Assembly: GCA_002506755.1 (NCBI GenBank)
Contig: DAYD01000016.1
Span: 122,865 to 168,018 of the forward strand
DNA length: 45,154 nt
Source of the DNA: Euryarchaeota archaeon UBA462
GTDB lineage: Archaea; Thermoplasmatota; Poseidoniia; Poseidoniales; Thalassarchaeaceae
Reading direction: 5' to 3'
Part shown: positions 41,921-45,154 of the stretch, one piece after another
Position numbering within the stretch: the stretch's first letter is position 1
Layout of the letters: each line of letters begins with the position of its first letter
Made by a program: the position numbers and the translations under genes
The notes under the pieces: model-generated
The model's input: only the letters and a program-made list of their open reading frames with translations
The model's database searches: none
What the model was told of the DNA's origin: nothing

Positions 41921-42328
41921 TTGTCTGAAAAAAGGAAGATTAGAGTTGACGGGGAGGAGTTTGAAGTCGACATAATAATGAAAGACAACAACTGGGAAGT
42001 TTCAATCAACGGGAAGAAGTTCAAAGTTGAATCAGAAGCAATAATGAAGCCGAAGAAAAGGCCTAAGACTTCAACAAGGAAAGAGCAATTGGGATCTGGA
42101 ATTGTTAGTTCTGCTATTCCGGGAAAGGTAGTTTCAATTCTTGTTTTGGAGGGTGAGAAGGTGAAACAAGGTGAAGTCGTCTTAATTCTTGAAGCCATGA
42201 AGATGCAAAACGAGATTAAGGCACCACTAGGTGGTGTGATCAAAAAAGTGAGTTGTGCCACCGGCCAGAGAGTGGAGGCGAATGTGCCGTTGTTGGAAAT
42301 TGAAAGCGAGAGGGGCGATAATGTCTAA
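41921..42328 (+). CDS. Biotin carboxyl carrier protein
   Basis: The 135-residue carrier has the biotinylation site EAMKM with Lys94. Residues 60-130 form the biotinyl domain (GIVSSAIPGKVVSILVLEGE, then IKAPLGGVIKKVSCATGQRV). Residues 1-45 form a small beta domain (KIRVDGEEFEVDIIM, SINGKKFKVE), as in decarboxylase-type carriers, and a Lys/Thr/Pro-rich linker joins them. The start is a TTG at 41921, four bases after the previous stop. It is the likely substrate of the biotin ligase at 26.7 kb. Confidence 0.92.
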   Translation: MSEKRKIRVDGEEFEVDIIMKDNNWEVSINGKKFKVESEAIMKPKKRPKTSTRKEQLGSGIVSSAIPGKVVSILVLEGEKVKQGEVVLILEAMKMQNEIKAPLGGVIKKVSCATGQRVEANVPLLEIESERGDNV

Positions 42329-42551
42329 ATGCGATATGGAAAAGTGCGAGGAGAAGCCTAGCAGGGTCAGTAGATTGTCTCCCGAGGGATTTCTGATCTC
42401 AAGTGGAAATAAAGCGTACTCGTTCAGAGAAGCATATATGAGATTTAATTACTGTGAAAATTGCCATTCTAGGCTCATGAGAGAAGTATGGTCTAGGGTT
42501 AGGGGTCCCGGGTCCAAGAGTGACGATCATGTGGCACCGACGGCAATCTAG
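42321..42551 (+). CDS. Small cysteine-containing protein
   Basis: The 76-residue protein overlaps the biotin carrier end by 8 bp and starts with ATG at 42321. Four cysteines (Cys4, Cys9, Cys45, Cys48) include CENCH, a possible half of a zinc site. The middle (PEGFLISSGNKAYSFREAYM) is plain. No family recognised. The overlap makes an operon member likely; it may be an accessory of the carboxylase or unrelated. Confidence 0.5.
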   Translation: MSKCDMEKCEEKPSRVSRLSPEGFLISSGNKAYSFREAYMRFNYCENCHSRLMREVWSRVRGPGSKSDDHVAPTAI

Positions 42552-42573
42552 CGGTATGTTCATTTTAATACCG
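42552..42573 (+). promoter_or_regulatory. thrC: Inverted repeat around the TATA box of the threonine synthase gene
   Basis: CGGTAT (42552-42557) and ATACCG (42568-42573) are exact inverted repeats flanking an AT-rich TATA-like stretch (TTTTAATA, 42563-42570). The ATG is at 42588, about 21 bp from the box centre, so the mRNA would be leaderless. A repressor bound to the repeat would block TBP. Confidence 0.45.
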
Positions 42574-42587
42574 GATCTTCAAAAATC

Positions 42588-43799
42588 ATGAAAAGCTACG
42601 TCAGTCACCTAGAATGCTCCCTCACAGGAAAGAGATACGATAGTGGAGTGGTCCATACGGTTTCAGAAGAAGGGAAGCCTCTGTTAGTGAAATATGACTT
42701 AACGGCATTGAAAGAAGAGTTTCCAAGATCAAGGATTGAGGAATCTGTGGAGCCAGGTTTTTGGAAGTATGCCCCACTATTACCGGTTTCAAATCCGAAA
42801 AACAGAATTTCACTTGGGGAGGTTATCACTCCTTTGGTTCACTTGATGGACTCTGCAGCATTTCTTGGTTGTGGGTCTGGCAGAGTCACAGTGAAGGACG
42901 AATCCAGGCTTCCTACTGGATCTTTCAAGGCCAGAGGCCTCGGGTTAGCAGTATCTATGGCAAAGGAGCTTGGAGTGCTGCATCTCGCAATTCCCACGAA
43001 TGGAAATGCTGGATCCGCACTTGCAGCCTATGCTTCTAGAGCGGGCATTAAGACCACTGTATTGTGCCCAGATGATACTCCTGAAATTAATGTTAGAGAG
43101 ACTTCAATACAAGGGGCAAACACACATCTGGTAAATGGATTAATTGGCGAGTGTGGCGACATAATTTCCGAAGGCGACTTGGACTGGTTTCCAGTATCTA
43201 CCCTCAAGGAACCATACAGGATAGAAGGAAAGAAAACGATGGGTCTAGAGCTAGCTGAACAAATGAATTGGAAATTACCCGATGTCATATTCTATCCGAC
43301 TGGAGGGGGAACAGGAATCATTGGGATGTGGAAAGGATTTCATGAATTACTGGAGCTTGGATGGATGGATTGTGAATTACCTAGAATGGTAGCAGTACAG
43401 TCTACTGGTTGCGCGCCCATCGTGAAGGCATGGAAAGAGGAGAAGGAATTCGCGGATTTTTGGGAAGGAGCAGAGACGATATCTTCCGGCATCAGGGTTC
43501 CATCAGCACTAGGAGATTTCCTGATTTTAGAAGCAGTTAGATCTTCAGGTGGATTTGCCATATCTGTCACCGATGAAGAAACCTTGAAAATCCAGAATGA
43601 AATTGGCAAGCGGGATGGGTTTTTGATGTGCCCAGAGGGAGCTGCCACCGCAGTTGCCTATCAGAAATCGATTGATGAAGGATTGGTGTCACCTGAAGAT
43701 CACGTTGTTTTGTTCAATACCGCGACGGGTTTGAAGTATCCTTTGCCAGAGGTAATTTCAAGAATTGATAAATCGGATGTTGATTACTCAATATTCTAG
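42588..43799 (+). CDS. thrC: Threonine synthase
   Basis: This pyridoxal phosphate enzyme makes threonine from O-phosphohomoserine. Seen: the cofactor lysine Lys114 in LPTGSFKARG, the phosphate-binding loop PTNGNAGSALAAYASRAG, the GGGTGIIGMWKGF block, and the C-terminal region with MCPEGAATAVAY and NTATGLKYP. The N-terminal 60 residues begin LECSLTGKRYDSG, the archaeal zinc-less start type. Length 403 is typical. The PLP supply gene pdxS is in the same window. It converges on aIF6 with a 4-bp overlap. Confidence 0.93.
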   Translation: MKSYVSHLECSLTGKRYDSGVVHTVSEEGKPLLVKYDLTALKEEFPRSRIEESVEPGFWKYAPLLPVSNPKNRISLGEVITPLVHLMDSAAFLGCGSGRVTVKDESRLPTGSFKARGLGLAVSMAKELGVLHLAIPTNGNAGSALAAYASRAGIKTTVLCPDDTPEINVRETSIQGANTHLVNGLIGECGDIISEGDLDWFPVSTLKEPYRIEGKKTMGLELAEQMNWKLPDVIFYPTGGGTGIIGMWKGFHELLELGWMDCELPRMVAVQSTGCAPIVKAWKEEKEFADFWEGAETISSGIRVPSALGDFLILEAVRSSGGFAISVTDEETLKIQNEIGKRDGFLMCPEGAATAVAYQKSIDEGLVSPEDHVVLFNTATGLKYPLPEVISRIDKSDVDYSIF

Positions 43800-44458
43800 A
43801 TCAAACCCAATGCATCCTCGATCCGGTTAAGCTCGGGCCCTGTAGAACCGGAGCCGACGAGTGCGTGACTGTCGCTGGTACAACATCCTGCACCAACGAA
43901 TGGCGATCCGAAATTAACAGTCCCGACCATTACATTGACCCCCAAAGTGGATTCTATAGATTCTACTTCAGGCGTCTTTACATCAGGGTGGACAAGGGCA
44001 CCGTTGTTGTTTGCTACAACCATGCTGCCTACAGTATTGTGACCAGCTATCTCAGTTCTTACAACTTCGACCCCTAGAACATCAGAGATCATTTCGGCAC
44101 CTAATTCCGGTATTGTTGTACTTACAACCGCACCCTTGTCGTTGCATTCCATGAGGTTTCCAGCGGCATTTACACCGCTCTCGAGTACGACTAAATCACC
44201 GAAACTGGATAGCTCATCTAAATCATTCTGGGTGGCGATATCCGCTACTGCAATTCCTTTCCGGTTTCCACAAATAAGGCTCCCGAGTAAGGCTGATCCG
44301 CCGACCAGGAATCTGTGGGTTTCCAAATCGAAACATGACTGTATTTCATCGACTATTTCGCCTTCTAGATTGCTTGGGATGAAAAGAACGTCACCAATCA
44401 CACTCAGATATACGCCCACTTGCGAGTGGCCGAGTATGTCTCCTGTAGAAATTGGCAT
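43796..44458 (-). CDS. eif6: Translation initiation factor aIF6
   Basis: The 220-residue factor binds the 50S subunit and keeps it from joining 30S. The five-fold pseudosymmetry is visible as repeated GN/AG-type turns: VGVYLSVIGDVLFIP, GSLICGNRKGIAVAD, NLMECNDKGAVVSTTI, GSMVVANNNGALVHPDV and GAGCCTSDSHALVGSGSTGP. Length fits the family. The ATG at 44458 has GGGGTGAT upstream. It lies about 60 bp downstream of 5S rRNA in the same direction, so it may be read with the rRNA transcript. Confidence 0.93.
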   Translation of the reverse strand: MPISTGDILGHSQVGVYLSVIGDVLFIPSNLEGEIVDEIQSCFDLETHRFLVGGSALLGSLICGNRKGIAVADIATQNDLDELSSFGDLVVLESGVNAAGNLMECNDKGAVVSTTIPELGAEMISDVLGVEVVRTEIAGHNTVGSMVVANNNGALVHPDVKTPEVESIESTLGVNVMVGTVNFGSPFVGAGCCTSDSHALVGSGSTGPELNRIEDALGLI

Positions 44459-44517
44459 CTTATCACCCCGTCATAACTAACGTCACTAGTTAATGTGTTG
44501 CGGGGAGGTGAAGGAGA

Positions 44518-44638
44518 GTGGCACAGCGACGACCTTTCCCGTGGGCTTTCGCACCACAGTACCGGAATCGACGCAGGAGGGCTTGACTTCCGGGTTCGAT
44601 ATGGGACCGGGTAGGACCCCTCCGCTATGGCCGTGCAC
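44518..44638 (-). rRNA. 5S ribosomal RNA
   Basis: The minus strand has the 5S core GGCCATAGCGGAGGGGTCC near the 5' end, then CCCATATCGAACCCGGAAGT, the loop B/C signature. The terminal helix is GTGCACGGC with GCTGTGCCAC (one bulged C and one G-U). Length 121 nt. It is 74 bp downstream of 23S rRNA. The ends are set by the helix and may be off by a few bases. Confidence 0.9.
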
Positions 44639-44712
44639 AACTCTTCCTTCGAATGTGAATTGATATGCTCTTTTGGACAGAGACTCACACTAATGTGTAC
44701 CTAGAAATTTTT

Positions 44713-45154
<442 letters not shown>

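Noticed and set aside
44404..44688. 94-residue minus-strand reading frame over 5S rRNA
   Set aside because: It runs through the 5S gene and the start of aIF6 and is Ser/Pro-rich with no protein features.

Overview
This window reads as a stretch of chromosome from a planktonic euryarchaeon, most likely Marine Group II (Candidatus Poseidoniales). The archaeal markers are unsplit RNA polymerase B next to A', A'' and H, ribosomal proteins L30e and S3Ae, aIF6, a Pop5-like RNase P subunit, TATA boxes about 20-28 nt upstream of several start codons, and a CCA-less tRNA. The marine photic-zone marker is a proteorhodopsin with a glutamine at the spectral tuning site. The lineage call is an inference from gene content; no search was run. 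No mobile element, CRISPR array or prophage was seen.

Layout. 1-2.8 kb: end of a secreted-protein gene, a TrmB-like regulator overlapping a peroxiredoxin, and GTP cyclohydrolase II. 2.9-3.9 kb: proteorhodopsin. 3.9-8.4 kb: SRPBCC protein, MazG-like hydrolase, purine/MTA phosphorylase, S3Ae with an unusual SAP tail, an RNA-binding protein, a 7Fe-type ferredoxin and PdxS. 8.4-16.1 kb: a bidirectional cluster with four coiled-coil proteins, two membrane proteins (one with paired zinc ribbons) and a DtxR-type regulator; this is the best candidate here for an undescribed system. 16.1-26.6 kb: the RNA polymerase operon (H, B, A', A'', L30e), headed by tRNA-Lys and a strongly structured leader RNA. 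26.7-30.8 kb: a methyltransferase-biotin ligase fusion, a Pop5-like protein, a membrane protein, a divergent FtsZ/tubulin homologue and a TPR protein.

30.9-37.8 kb: a respiratory operon with a C-X-C-H surface protein, a small membrane protein, a Rieske protein, a b6-type cytochrome b, a 935-residue fusion of cytochrome b C-terminal part to an HdrD/GlpC-like iron-sulfur module, and a ferredoxin, followed by a small membrane protein and an alkyltransferase. 37.8-42.6 kb: a dolichol kinase-like protein and the propionyl-CoA to succinyl-CoA set (MeaB, B12-binding mutase subunit, carboxyltransferase, small subunit, biotin carrier). The biotin carboxylase and the large mutase subunit are not in the window. 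42.6-45.2 kb: threonine synthase, aIF6, 5S rRNA and the 3' part of 23S rRNA.

How it fits together. The organism combines light-driven proton pumping with quinol-based respiration and odd-chain acyl-CoA use. The biotin carrier (41.9 kb) would need the ligase fused to a methyltransferase (26.7 kb). RNA polymerase A'' and H carry the same extra N-terminal domain. aIF6, a large-subunit factor, sits just downstream of 23S-5S. The visible 23S peptidyl transferase centre has U at the position equivalent to E. coli C2452, which deserves a check.
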